Shown piece by piece: positions 12,243-24,326 of a stretch of DNA of 64,000 bases (positions are counted from its first letter, which is position 1; each line of letters begins with the position of its first letter). The stretch spans positions 8,683,041-8,747,040 of the forward strand of contig BSYO01000038.1 in the NCBI GenBank assembly GCA_033239525.1, read 5' to 3'. The notes under the pieces were generated by a model that ran no database searches, was not told where the DNA came from, and worked only from the letters and a program-made list of their open reading frames with translations. A program made the position numbers and the translations under genes. Source of the DNA: Nepenthes gracilis (taxonomy: Eukaryota; Streptophyta; Magnoliopsida; Caryophyllales; Nepenthaceae).

Positions 12243-12683
12243 TTTACATTGATTTTAGGGCGATATTCGTTTGGCATTTAAGCCAGCATTCGAGCACTAT
12301 GCTGTGATTTGGTTAGCTTTTGAATAATGTTTGAACCGCACAATTCTGATAGTCAGGCCCACTTATTTCTTGTATGATTCTTGATTATTTTATACCTTTA
12401 TGCTTCATATAATTGTATTGGACCTTATTAATGAGAACTCTAGGGTAGGTACCTTTTAATATTGTCATTTTATTACTTTTTCATCCTAAATTGGTAGATT
12501 TATAAAATATTTGACTTAGCATGTCTGTCATGTCATAGTATCCAATTATCTTATAGTAAGTAATATAATCATTTCATTAACAAATAATAAGTTTAAATTA
12601 GTGAAGAATGTGAGTTTCATGTCAATATCATAATTGATCTAAATATATATGCATTAATAAGTCTAACTATATGACCCAAATAA
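12243..12683. other. No gene seen
   Basis: AT-rich sequence between the truncated element and the old LTR that starts near 12684. Nothing recognised. Confidence 0.4.
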
Positions 12684-13569
12684 TGCCACATCCTAAAGTG
12701 GATCCAAAATACCGACTATATGAGGATGTCAAAATGTATGTAAGAAGATATATCTAAGCAATCCTAAATCAGAGTCAATCACATCCATGACCTAATATTA
12801 CTTTTTATACAAACCCAATGTCTAAAAAACATAACATTAAGTTACTATTTAAAAGTTAAATACAATATCATATTCTAATGAAATTCTAAACTAATTTCTT
12901 CTTAAATTTGCTCTTCCTTCAAAATCCTCACCTATAAGTGTTCAAACCTATTAATTTGAAGGGGATTAGCGAAAAGAAAAAATAAGAGTGAGCTGAAAAC
13001 TCAAAAACGCATATAATTTCATATTTAAACATACAATTTACATCAAAATATGCCCAAAGGAATAGTGAATTAAATTTAGATGAGATACCATAAATTCCCA
13101 TGACAAATGTGTACAACTTTTCAAATTCCTTTTCTATTTCAAATCAAATTGTACCATAAAATTCATGTTCAATTATACAAATTCTTAGGGACCAAAGGCT
13201 AACAAGGCCTTACCAACTAAAGGAAAAGATAATTAAAACCTGAGTTATATTTATTTCTATATAATTAAAGGTCTTACGCTATTATTCAAGACTCATAAGT
13301 GAGCCGTCATATATATAACCCTATAGACAAAACTGAACTCTGCTATCAACTCACGGATAATAGGTTTGAATCTCAATTACCACTATAATATATTAAAACA
13401 TATTATAATATATCACCACTAATTTCTATAATAATTCATATAAAAATAAAGAAAAAGCTCTATACAAATAAAAATAATATTTTCTATTTTTTTATACTAA
13501 AAAAATATCATTATATTTTCATAAATTATAGAGTTTTTTCATACTTCTTTATATACTAGTCATACTATA

Positions 13570-15768
13570 TGTAAGGCTATGTTCGAATTTTATCAAAATT
13601 TTGATTAATAAAGTTAATACAATTAAAATTGTGATCTAAAAATGAATAAAATTCTGTCAAAAGTCATAGTTGAACTTGATTTTATCATGTGGTGGACGCT
13701 CGACCAGTGCCCGACCTGTACCCGTGTGTGAAAGGCATATTAGTCACGCCTAAAGGAGGCCTGATTGGTGCCTGAGTGTCGAAAATAAAATATCCGTGCT
13801 CAAGGTACGCCAGAAGTGGCATTCTTGCGTAGCAGTGTTAAGCCTTGGCACTTGATACACACCTGACCAATTCTTAAGTGCAATTCCTATTATAAATAGG
13901 GAACCCAGCCAAATTTAGATCATTTCTCTACAAAATTTGAGAGAGAAAGAGAAGTCAAAGAGGAGAAGAACGAGAAAGATAGAAACAATGCTAGAGAAGT
14001 TCAAATCAAGTGATTTCAAGGAAAAGTTTGGGTAAATTCAAGCTAAAACAAATGCATTTCAAGTCTTTTTTTTTTTTATTACTATTTTTTCTCCAATTTT
14101 ATGAATATTTCTTATTATAAATACTCAAATATAATATAATTTCAAAACTATGATATTTGTATTTAGTATGTATGTGAAATTGTCTTCATTTTGTTACAAA
14201 AATAAATAAAATTCATGTTTTAACTCATGTACATAGTACAAGTTAGCTGAATTCTGCAATATTTTATTATGCATGTCTTGAAATTGTAGTAAATTGTTCC
14301 TTCCAAATTTGAAATTCGTTTACACAAGTTTCTACATGTTAAATTATACTCTAAATGTTCTAAAATTCATGAAATTGCATTGTATGTTTGCTTAAAAGCT
14401 GAAATTTGTTAAGTTTATTTTGAGCTGCTAAATTTTGCACTATTTTGCCTTACATGTCTAAAGTTATGAGTTTAATGACTCTTACTTGTTTTAATTCATA
14501 TATGAGATTTTACATGTTTTAAATTATTAAGTATAAGTTTTATACGTGCTGAAAATATAAAAAAATTTGCACTGCATGTCTAAAAATTTAGTAAGCCTTT
14601 ATACATTACTGAGTTCTACACATTTACTGAATTTCTTAGCACTACATGCTAATTTGAAGAGAAAACTCTGCAATTATGTTAAAAATTATGAGCATTTTCT
14701 TTAGAATAAGAAAATTAAGAAATATGAAAAAAATATGTAAAGTCTTTATAAGTATATGTATCAAGTCATGGTTATAGTTTAGAAAGTAATATATTATGAT
14801 ATATCTTAATATATTATAGTGGTAATTGATATTTAAACCTATCATCCGTGAGTGAAAATAATATTCGTCCCATTTATAGAATTATATATATGATGATCCA
14901 CCTACGGGTCTTAAATAATAGCGATATGAATATTGATTGTGTGAAAATAAATATAATTTGTATTTTGATTGTCTGCTCTTTTAATCAGTAAGGTTCTACT
15001 AACCTTGACCCAAAAGAAAATCATATTTCAGCATGATTTAATGATAAGAATTGAATAAGAATATAATAAGAAAATATACAAAATCGGACACATATATTGT
15101 TATGGAATTTCATCACTCTTTATTAAAATCTAATGTATTGTTTCTTCTAATATATTTTTAATATAAAGTATACATGTTTAATTACAAATCATATACCTTG
15201 TTAAATTTTTTAGTCACTCTTTATTTCTATTTTATTAACCCGCTTTAGATAAGAAGCTTAAATAAATACAGGATGAGCAAGATTGAGGAAGAACCGTTTT
15301 GAGGAGATTAGTTTAGAATTTTAATATTAATCACCTATTGTATTTCAATTTTCAGACAATAGTTAATGTGTTTCAGTTAATCAATTTATGGTTTGTAAGC
15401 AATAAAACGAACTTTGATTTAGTTGGTATCATATGGATGTAGTTTATTGTTGATTATTTTTTTATGGACACGAGGTATCAGCTATCCATCAGTAGACAAC
15501 AGTAAAATTTTAGTTTCAATTTAATTATTTATTCCGATTATGATATGATTGAGGCAAAATTTCTTACGTAGAGTCCAACGTCACTATATAGGTTGATGTC
15601 GAAATCATATGAGACGTGGCATAATTTTGGATCTTGTGTATGATTTATATCTATCTATTTTAATCAGTCAAGGTATTGACGTAAAATTTTCGTCAAATGT
15701 TAATTAGACAATTAATTAATTAATAATTAGATAATTATTAATAATGGGATTGGATTTGAGATGTGACA
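13570..15768 (+). mobile_element. Solo gypsy-type LTR, 2199 bp
   Basis: Starts TGTAAGGC and ends GTGACA, flanked by CTATA (13565-13569) and CAATA (15769-15773), an imperfect 5-bp target duplication. The reverse complement of 53030-55396 begins TGTAAGGC and shares AATACAATTAAAATT-type blocks, so they are one family. Inside are a zone with CGCTCGAC and GTGCCCGACC words (13690-13860), a TATA box CCTATTATAAATAGGG (about 13883), a GA-rich leader and a long AT-rich U5-like stretch. No coding sequence, so recombination has removed the body. Confidence 0.6.
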
Positions 15769-16575
15769 CAATATATCAAAATTTCTACAAAAACTTTAAA
15801 ATACAAATTTTAAAATATGTAAAAACTACATTATAAAATTTTTAAACATCTAGAATTGTTTACAACCAGAATTGTAGAAAAATTAGCAATATTCTATGGC
15901 TCTTACATTTTTTTTTTTTCATTTATCAAACATATAGGGACAATTTATAATAAATTTAAGATATACAAAACATATATTTAAGGATTTAAGATATGCTAAA
16001 ATATTATATATGAAAATAAAAATATATAAGAGTGTTAAAATAAAATTTTAGAATATGCATAAATATAAATATAGAAAACTAGTTTGACATACAATGTTTA
16101 TGAATTGAGGATATAAACTTCATAAAAATTATAAAGAATGGGTATAAAAATTCACATACATAAAATATAAATATTTTAGCTATAAAAATATTATATGTGT
16201 AAGTATTTAGAATAATAAATATACAAGAAATTAGAGAAATATAAATAACTAAGGAAAAGGGCTTAGATATACTTACTTTAATTTGATTTTACCCAAAGAT
16301 TACTTAATTTTATCTTGAATTTTCACTTCCCCTGCTTATTTCTCCTCTTTTCTCTCCTCTTCTAGACTATATCTCTCTTCTCTCTCAAAATGAACCAAAT
16401 TCGATCAAAAAATGTGTTTTTATAGTAAGTTGGCGTATCATGCATGAGTCAGATGAATTAAGTGCAACCAGGCATGTGTACCTGTTAGGCACATATCAAG
16501 TGCTAAGATAGTGGCTAAACAATGTGTTAGCATCCATTAGATACATATCAGGTAGTAACAATTTGCCAAAGCCAC

Positions 16576-17711
16576 TGTTAGTCGTATTATGTGTAGGCAT
16601 ATTTTGTGATCGTATCGGGTTATTTATTTGATCTCTTGTGGGAGCGTTCGGTATCTGTGCCATCATTCTTCCTGTTAAAGCTTCATCAGTTTTATACCTG
16701 AAGGTCATACGCGTCACCTCCTCAACGTTCCCGCCTCCCTACCCTCCATTCCACCCCTCCCCGAGAGTGGCACCCAAGGCACCAACTAGGAACCCTCTTC
16801 AGTACCATGCGCTTGATGAGCACCTGAGGTGCGTTTTCCAAAATCGTGCTCTCGATAAGTGCCCGAGAAGCAAACCAAGCATATTTTTCAGAACCAAGGC
16901 GCTTGATAAGCGCCCGATTTACGCTCGAGCGCCAGGGCATAAAATCACCTAACCCTATCCTACGTCTGCCGTGCGCTCAACCAGCGTTTGAGTGGCGCGA
17001 ACCTTTTGTACCTAACGGATTTTTTATTTTTGAAACCATTTGGGCTCCTCTATATATATGACCCTTTCTTCTTCATCTTATGGCTTTCTGAAAAAGAAAA
17101 TTGAGACACCAAAAGGCTACGTTCATTACTTTGTGCAAAGAGTTTGTGCCCATCAAATAAAGTTTCACCATTTACATGTGTTAGTTTGCCAAAACTTTCT
17201 CATCCTCTCATACTATTCAAATACACCTTCGTTCTTGCCTACAATCCCTCATGAGTGACGTGGGAGGCGTGAAAACCGAGCTCCAGTGGTTTGTGAGAGA
17301 ATATCAACATGAAGCTAGAAGGAAACCGGGTTCCATCGCCACGGGCAAATCTAAGGATTTTCGTAGTTGATAATGCTTGGTAGGGATCACAAGACGGGAG
17401 TAAGTCGACTAAGTTAACATGTCTGTACCATCCGATCTGTAAGTTGATTTTCATAATTAATATCTTATATGGCCGTTGAAATCCGATGATTTTTCTCGAT
17501 TACTGTTGGTATCAAGTTTTTTCTTCGCCACAAAAAGTGTCTCTTTTTATAGTTACCTTTATTGTCCTCTACTCTTTATACATTTTATTGTTATTGGTAT
17601 CTAGATATAAATATTCTTTACGCATATTGAATATTTTATTTTATACAACTTCCGCTAAACTTACCAAGGGGTCGAAACCGTTGTATGTGTTGGGGCATAT
17701 TATGCCTTTCA
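16576..17711 (+). repeat. 5' LTR of the gag-only element
   Basis: Begins TGTTAGTCG and ends GCCTTTCA. U3 contains GCGCTTGAT and GCTCGAGCGCC words (16805-17000) just upstream of a TATA-like CTCTATATATATGACC (about 17045). The shared family start is TGTTAG with CATATT(C/T)(C/T)GTGA downstream. Confidence 0.75.
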
Positions 17712-17713
17712 AG

Positions 17714-17740
17714 TGGTATAAAAGACTCATCCCGATCCGT
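17714..17740 (+). other. Primer-binding site, tRNA-iMet type (mutated)
   Basis: TGGTATAAAAGACTCAT starts two bases after the LTR. It corresponds to TGGTATCAGAGACTCAC in the better copy (51281-51267, minus strand), with C-to-A and G-to-A changes. Confidence 0.65.
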
Positions 17741-17825
17741 GACCCTGATCTAGATGCATACTAGTTAATCATTGTCCATTCCTCTCTACTTTGATAGGAG
17801 CAATTATACCTATTGAAAAGTTTGT

Positions 17826-19420
17826 ATGAGAGCCTTTCTCAAATCAATGGATGAGCGCGTATAGGCACGCACTCAAATTGGGTGGACTCCACACAAAAGT
17901 ACTATGGGTGATGAATCAAAAGCTCTATCCTTATAGTCAAAAGAAGAGCTTGATTCATGTAATTGGAATAGTGAAGGGCTACGTACTATTTTTATAGCCG
18001 TATTCCCCAAAGAGTTTAAACGTATCTCTATGTGTGAGACCTCAAAGGATACATGGGATATTCTTAAAATCACTCATGAAGGCACCAAACTTGTCAAAAA
18101 CTCAAAATTACAAATTCTTACAACTAGATTTGAAGAAATCCGTATGAAAGATAATAAAACCTTCGATAAATTCTATACTCAATTGAACAATATTGTGAAC
18201 TCCACGTTTAATTTAGGAGAACGGATTCTTAAAAATAGAATTGTTTAAAAAGTTCTAGATCACTCTCTGAACGTTTTAGACCTAAGGTCACCGTTATCGA
18301 AAAAAGTAAAGACCTTAATAAAATAAAGATCGAAGAACTTGTAGGATCTCTCTAAATTTATGAGCACACACTTTCACATCGAGGAAAACTAAATCGATTA
18401 CTCTAAAATCTGTTAGGAAATATAGAGATCATGACACCAATGAGGAGTCGAATAATGATGAAGATTTTACCTTATTTATTAAAAATTTTAAAAAATTCTT
18501 GAACAAAAATAAATCTTCCTCTAACAAACCAAATGAGGATTTAAAAAGATCACTTAAACTTGATGAGAAAGATCGAAGTGATATTAAAGAATCTAAATCA
18601 AAAAATACTCAAAGAGTTCAATGTCACGAGTGTAAAGGTTTTGGCCATTATTGTGCTGAATGCCCAAATGTTAAACACCAACAATGTCAAGCTTTAAAAG
18701 CTAATATGACCTTGAGTGATAACGAAGAAGAAGATGTTGAAAGATGCACTGAAAATGGCCTTATCAAGTACGTGGCTTTTATAATCTCGATGTGTGAAAG
18801 TGATGAGCATTTAGAAAAAGCTCATAATCAATCCGATGATTCTAAGAACGAGTCAGAAGCTGAATTTTGTGACCTTCAGGATACTTATAATAGATTATTT
18901 AAGGAATGCCTCCAGATCAATAAAACTAATATGTAGTTAAAGTATAAGCTGACAAAAATTAAAAAGAAAAATTAACTCTTCAATTTGACTAGACACAAAA
19001 AATTAAAAAGTTGAAGAGTTGAATAACTTATTTACCGAAAAAATCAAGGCCTTGAATTTGATCTCGAAGCTGCTCGCAATGATCTAAAATAATTTTCAAA
19101 TGGATCCAAGCAATTGGATCATATACTCGATTTGAGAAAAATCAGAGAAAATAAAACTAGATTGGGTTATTCCGAAAATGCCTTGAAAGCCTATATTAAT
19201 TCCAAAACTATCTCTGTCTGTGCAACTTCGCTGCCAAGACAAAGCAGCGTAACATCTTCTTATAGTGAGCAACCGGTAAGAGTTCCCCTCAAATTCGGGC
19301 CAATTTTCAAAGTTGTCATAATTTAAAAAGTATGAAACACCTTGATGTTAATCTCTCTAAGAAGCAAAGGTACAAATCTGATATTAATACTATGTTTGTC
19401 CCAATGTATCATGGGTGCGG
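17826..19420 (+). pseudogene. Degenerate copia-type gag
   Basis: Readable pieces in shifting frames are MRAFLKSMDERV, then a well-kept block from 18030 (MCETSKDTWDILKITHEGTK ... NSTFNLGERI), and 18499-18936 with the CCHC knuckle CHECKGFGHYCAEC and an acidic stretch (LSDNEEEDVE). A second knuckle relic near 19405 reads YHGCGTTSHF, with the first Cys now Tyr. This is the Gag shell and nucleic-acid-binding protein that packages element RNA. Many stops and frameshifts make it non-coding today. No pol domain follows before the 3' LTR. Confidence 0.75.
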
Positions 19421-19634
19421 AACCACTAGTCATTTTACCCCTATTGACCTATAATGACTTTTCAAAATAATTTTTAAAAAATTCCAAAGATAAAAAATCT
19501 CATCCATCATATCAACTTTCTAAATGATCAAATGACGAATTTAACCAATATTATAAAATATGGTAAGAAAAGATGGATCAAGAAGAATGAACTTCATCAC
19601 CCTTTGGTCATTCGTGACAAAAATGGAGAGTAAA

Positions 19635-20027
19635 TGTCTTCCTTAGGGGAGAATGTTCTTGTTAGGGGGAGATCATATGTTTGCTATTTTGATAAGGAGA
19701 GGTTTTTATTGTTAGGGAGAGTTTTCTTTTTATGGTAATTTATTATCTTTTATGATTATTTTTATTTATCCCCTACGATTATATTCTTAATATTCTCTAT
19801 TTCTGCACTAATCATATTTGTCCAGAATTAGCATTTCTTCCCTGGTACACAGCAGCTTGGCCGCTTCCGAAGTTTTTGTACTTTTGAATTGTGTCAATTG
19901 TATTAATGCGTCAATTTTCCTGTATGCAGGTTCTATCTAGGTAGTGTCTAAAACCATGATTCTCTTGTATTTTACTTTTATTTTTATTTGTATAGGTTTT
20001 TGTCATAAAATTGACAAAGGGAAAGAT
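19635..20027 (+). other. Polypurine-tract-like cluster and 3' polypurine tract
   Basis: CTTAGGGGAGA, GTTAGGGGGAGA, AAGGAGAGG and GTTAGGGAGAG follow each other between 19645 and 19725. The tract AAAGGGAAAGAT then directly abuts the 3' LTR at 20028 and would prime plus-strand DNA synthesis. The upstream tracts are extra. Confidence 0.6.
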
Positions 20028-21241
20028 TGTTAGTCGTATTTTGTGTTAACATATTCTATGACCATGTCGGGTTGTTTATTTGATCTCTTGTGGGAGCATT
20101 CGGTATCTGCACCATTATTCTTGCCTGATAGAGCTTATCAGTTTCATACCTGAAGGTCGTCGTGTCACCTCCTCAGCGTTCCCGCCTCCCTACCCTCTGT
20201 TTCGCCCCTCCTAGAGAGTGGTGGCTGATGGGTGTAGGCGCCCTCTTCAATACCGTGTGCTCAATGGGCACCCGAGGCACCAACCAAGTGCGTTTTCTAG
20301 AATTGAGACACTCGATGAATGCTCGATCTGCGCTCGAGCGCTAGGGCACGAAATCACCTAACTCTATCCTGTGCGCCGGGGCGCTCGAGCAATGCTCGAA
20401 CGGCACAAGCCTTTTGTGCATAACGGATCTTTTATTTTTGAAACCATTTGTGCTCCTCTATATACATAACCCTTTCTTCTTCATCTTATTGCTTTCTAAA
20501 AAAGAAAATTAAGACACCAAAAGACTACGTTCATTACTTTGTATAAAGAGTTTGTGCCCACCAAAGAAAGTTTCACCCTTTACATGTGTTAGTTTGCCAA
20601 AGTTTTCTCATCATCTCATACTACTCGAATACACCTTCGTTCTTACCTATAATCTCACGTGAGTGATGTGAGAGGCGTGGAAATTGAGCTCCAACGGTTC
20701 GTAAGAGAAAATCAACCTGAAGATCGGAAGGCGACTGGTTCTATTGCTGCAAGCAAATCCAATGAGTTCCTTAATAGGGATTGCAAGATGAGAATAAATC
20801 AGTTAGATTAGAGTATCTGTACCACCCGATCTGTAAGTTAATTTTTATAGTGGATATCTTTTCTGGCCATTGAAACCTGAAGAATTTTTCTCGATTACTA
20901 TGGGTATCAAATTTTTCCTTCGTCACCAAAAGGTGTCTCTTTTTACTGTTGCCTTCATTGTCCTCTACTCTTTATGCATATTATTATTATTGGCATCTAG
21001 ATATAAATCTTCTTTATATGTATTGAATATTTTATTTTGTACTAATTCCACTAAACTTATCAAAAGGTGTCTCTTTTTACTGTTGCCTTCATTGTCCTCT
21101 ACTCTTTATGCATATTATTATTATTGGCATCTAGATATAAATATTCTTTATATGTATTGAATATTTTATTTTACTACTCTTCCGCTAAACTTATCAAGGG
21201 GTCAAAACCGTTGTATTTGTTGGGGCATATTGTGCCTTTCA
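20028..21241 (+). repeat. 3' LTR with internal 134-bp tandem duplication
   Basis: Begins TGTTAGTCG and ends GTGCCTTTCA like its partner. It carries U3 palindromes (CGCTCGAGCG at 20331, GCGCTCGAGC at 20381) and a TATA-like CTATATACATAACC (about 20459). A segment starting CAAAAGGTGTCTC at 20927 is repeated at 21061 (period 134), which the 5' LTR lacks. Confidence 0.75.
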
Positions 21242-21504
21242 GCCACGCATAAGCATTTTTTGGGCATGAATCAAATGTAAGCAATCTGTCAAAAGTACAC
21301 TTGAACACCGGTCAAAGGTCCTTTATGCGCAACCTCTCTATCCAAAACACACATGTGCACATTTCATGTGCCAATCAAGTAGTATTCAACTTGATGTGAC
21401 CAGACCTAAATATTAGTTTTGATCCAATTCTTCATTAGATTTAAAAACTTTTTTAAATTTAAATTAATTACGATCAAAATTATAAATTAAAATTTGTACC
21501 TTAT

Positions 21505-22394
21505 ACCTTTATTATAAAATGTAACAAAACAACAATTAATTATATCATTGAAAAGATTAAAAAGAACCCGTTTATATTTATAAGGGATATTATTTTTTAA
21601 TAAAAATAACATTATATTTTTCGTTAAGCAGATATATTTTTTTCTTTTCGAGGCCACCTTTTTAACAAAAGACTTACAATATTGTGTTGTATTGCGAGAT
21701 TAATTTCAGTAAACCGATCTAATATTGACATTATTTTTTGGTGGTTAATATGCTATTAAAATCAATCGGTTAAAGACCACAAGCTAAGTCGAAGTCGTAT
21801 ATATCACTGAGTTTGGGGATCCTTCTTTTCTTAAGAATAATCAAAGACATACTTCTTTAAATTTAACAATAGGATCAAAATTTAATAACTAAGATTTAAA
21901 AATAAAAATATATTTAATATATTTATATTTTTAAAATTTTTTATAATAGTAATATTTATTGAATACTAAATCTGATATTAAAAATAATAAAATACTATTA
22001 GATGATATTATTTAACATTTAAATATATACCATTTAATTTTTTTGATCCAATGGTCCAAATGAGAGAATTAAGATCAACCCAAGATGAATCCATTCAACG
22101 AAATTTTTAAACCATCTAAATCGTTCAATTTGATAACTCGAACAGCAAATGACGTTTTAACAAATTCTTATATTATTAGAGATACTTTAAATGATATTTA
22201 AATTTTCAAATAAAAAACATCAACTCCTATTTAATTTCCTAAGTGCTATATTTATTTACTTTAATATAATTTTTGTGATTAAATAGTATCTTATATTTTA
22301 ACATTGAAGCAATTCTTGGCCAATGATTAATTTTTCACTAATGATATTACTTTGTTTTCTTTTTCGCGATCTATTTTGCAAAATTATGTTAGAA
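21505..22394. other. AT-rich stretch, no gene
   Basis: No open frame of note on either strand and no repeat boundary recognised. Confidence 0.4.
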
Positions 22395-22399
22395 CTTGT

Positions 22400-23456
22400 T
22401 GTTGGGGTTAGTCGCTCCCTTATGGGTGACTCAACAAACAAGTCTTATTATCGAAGATTTTGTGAAGAGCAAATGACGGAGTTCATTTGACGGAGAGCAA
22501 AACTAGAAAGCAATTTCTGGTCAACAGGAGGTTGACCAGCGGAAAACTAAAGACGATCAATGCAAAGTTGGCTGGCAGAGAGCATTTTCGGAGTGAAAAA
22601 TATTAAACACACTTTCAGAAAGCAAAAGCCGATCAACTCCGTTGACCTGCTGGTTGAGGCCAGCGGCCAAGGAGTGAGACGGCCAAGGATGCCCATTAGC
22701 AGACACAGATTTTCCTTGAGGCAAAATGGCTGGTCAACTTGAAGGCAAATGGCAAGTACAGATTTTGCCCAGTTGAAATTTCAATCAAAGGGTTGACCGA
22801 CTGTGAAGGCAAAATGACTGATATGCGCAGGATTTATCAGTTGGCCAAAATGGAAAATTTAACCATTTTTGAAGAAAATAAAATTTTTAGTTTGCCAGGT
22901 TGGTAGGATTTGGCAAGAATACCGGTTTGGCATGAATGAATTTTCTGTTTGGAATCTAGTTTGTTCATGGGTACCAGCTCAGAAGATTTTTTGAGCGTGT
23001 GTGATCTCAAAGTACCGTTTATACAGGATATCTTCATATTATTGGCAAGAACAGATTTTGTCTTAAATAGAATATTCGACGGATCAATAATATATATACA
23101 TACTGTAAACGGTGAAAAAAGTGTGTGAGAGATTCAAGGGTGAAAAGAGATAGGAATGCACCACTAGTGAAGAAGAAGAAAGAAAAAACAAAGAGTGAAA
23201 ACGAATGAGTATTTTCTTATTTAACTCTGAATAATTTTTTCTTTGTTATTCTCGAGTTTGTTGCGGATACTCCATCTCGGGTGTTTGTAACCAATTTTCA
23301 CATAGTGAACTTACAGTGGATTTTGTGTCCCGTGATTTTTCCCTTCAATTTATGAAGGATTTTTCACGTAAAATTTGTGTGTGTTTTTTCTTCCTCTTTT
23401 CCTTTCATTGTATGTGATATTGCGTCATTTTATCCAACTGACCTTTTGCCTCAACA
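22400..23456 (+). mobile_element. Solo Ty1-copia-type LTR
   Basis: Starts TGTTGGGG and ends CCTCAACA, a terminal inverted pair typical of copia LTRs, flanked by CTTGT (22395-22399) and CATGT (23457-23461), 4 of 5 identical. Near 23330 it holds the GTCCCGTGATTTTTCCCTTC...GGATTTTTCACGTAAA hairpin block typical of the R/U5 end of many plant copia LTRs. No primer site or coding DNA follows, so it is a solo LTR. The open frames inside (22560-22742 and 22837-23037) are not genes. Confidence 0.55.
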
Positions 23457-23461
23457 CATGT

Positions 23462-24326
23462 ATGATATATTATTATTAGTATTGTATTAATATCTTAATT
23501 TTATATTTAATATGTAAAATTAATTAAATGATGCCAAACTAATAAGTAGAATTCATTATACCCTTAAACAAGCAATTGGAAGCCTCCAATGGGAGGAGCG
23601 TGGAGACTAGCAGAAGATGTGTCCTTAATTTGTTTAAAATTGGGTTATTTAACAAATTCAGTCTAATTAATTTAAAATTTTATATAATTTTTTAATATAT
23701 ATTAATATTATGAACAAATACAATTTAAATATTAGGCTTGATTAACTTTGTAGGTAAGATTGTCACGTGTGAAAATGATTGGTTAGACCCAACTCTTATA
23801 TTCAGAATAATAAATTTGCTCATAAATATGTATTTTTTATTTTAAATAAATATTACATTTAAAAAAAGTTATTTTAATAAATTATATTTTTATATAATAA
23901 ATAACTTTTTTATATAAAAATTATTCATTTAAATATAAAATTAGCTTTATTTTAAGATGTGTCCTTTCTTTCCTCCTAACTAAAATAACGAATTCATCTC
24001 TTCTCTCATGTTATTCATATCAAAACCAAACCGGCCGACAAAAATCAATAAGCTGCATGTAGGACGGTTCTCATCCCAAAAGAATGTAACCAATCATCGA
24101 AAATCACAACTCACTCCATGAATGCAGCAACAAGAAACAGAACAGAAAACAGTAAACCCTATATAGCATTAACTACACAAACATATATACAATAAGCATC
24201 TTCTTGTCATACACATCACAACATGAACAGAAAAAACCTAGTAAGCTACATGATCAACAGGGCTAAATACATGGCTTTTCAAGCTACATGATCAATACAG
24301 CATATTTACATGTAATTACAGGTTGA
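23462..24326 (-). other. 3' flank and probable 3' UTR of the SMXL gene
   Basis: Downstream of the stop codon on the minus strand. A canonical AATAAA lies at 23951-23946, about 375 nt after the stop, and is the best poly(A) signal candidate. The farther part is simple AT-rich DNA. Confidence 0.4.

Larger units (their letters stand above)
16576..21241 (+). mobile_element. Gag-only copia-type LTR retrotransposon, decayed, TSD GCCAC
   Basis: A complete element of 4666 bp: 5' LTR 16576-17711, primer-binding site 17714, degenerate gag, a polypurine-tract cluster, and 3' LTR 20028-21241. A perfect target duplication GCCAC flanks it (16571-16575 and 21242-21246). Only about 2.3 kb separates the LTRs and I see no protease, integrase, reverse transcriptase or RNase H motif, so it is non-autonomous (TR-GAG-like). 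Gag is a close relative of that in 45692-52350. It sits inside an older gypsy-type LTR. Confidence 0.8.
12684..21504 (-). mobile_element. Old gypsy-type LTR (minus strand) split by two later insertions
   Basis: Three pieces, 12684-13569, 15769-16575 and 21247-21504, read in order as one minus-strand LTR of about 1.95 kb once the insertions at 13570-15768 and 16576-21241 are removed. The left edge TGCCACATCC matches the edge of the solo LTR at 53030 (TGCCACGTTT). The right edge reads ACCTTATA where relatives have GCCTTACA. The 13330-13430 segment is a reverse complement match to 14785-14860 of the inserted LTR (ACGGATGA/TATAGTGGTA words), so host and insert belong to one family. Outer ends are approximate and no target duplication was found. 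Confidence 0.5.

Noticed and set aside
16638..16952. 104-codon frame with Pro-rich start
   Set aside because: It lies wholly in U3 of an LTR and is absent as a frame in the partner LTR.
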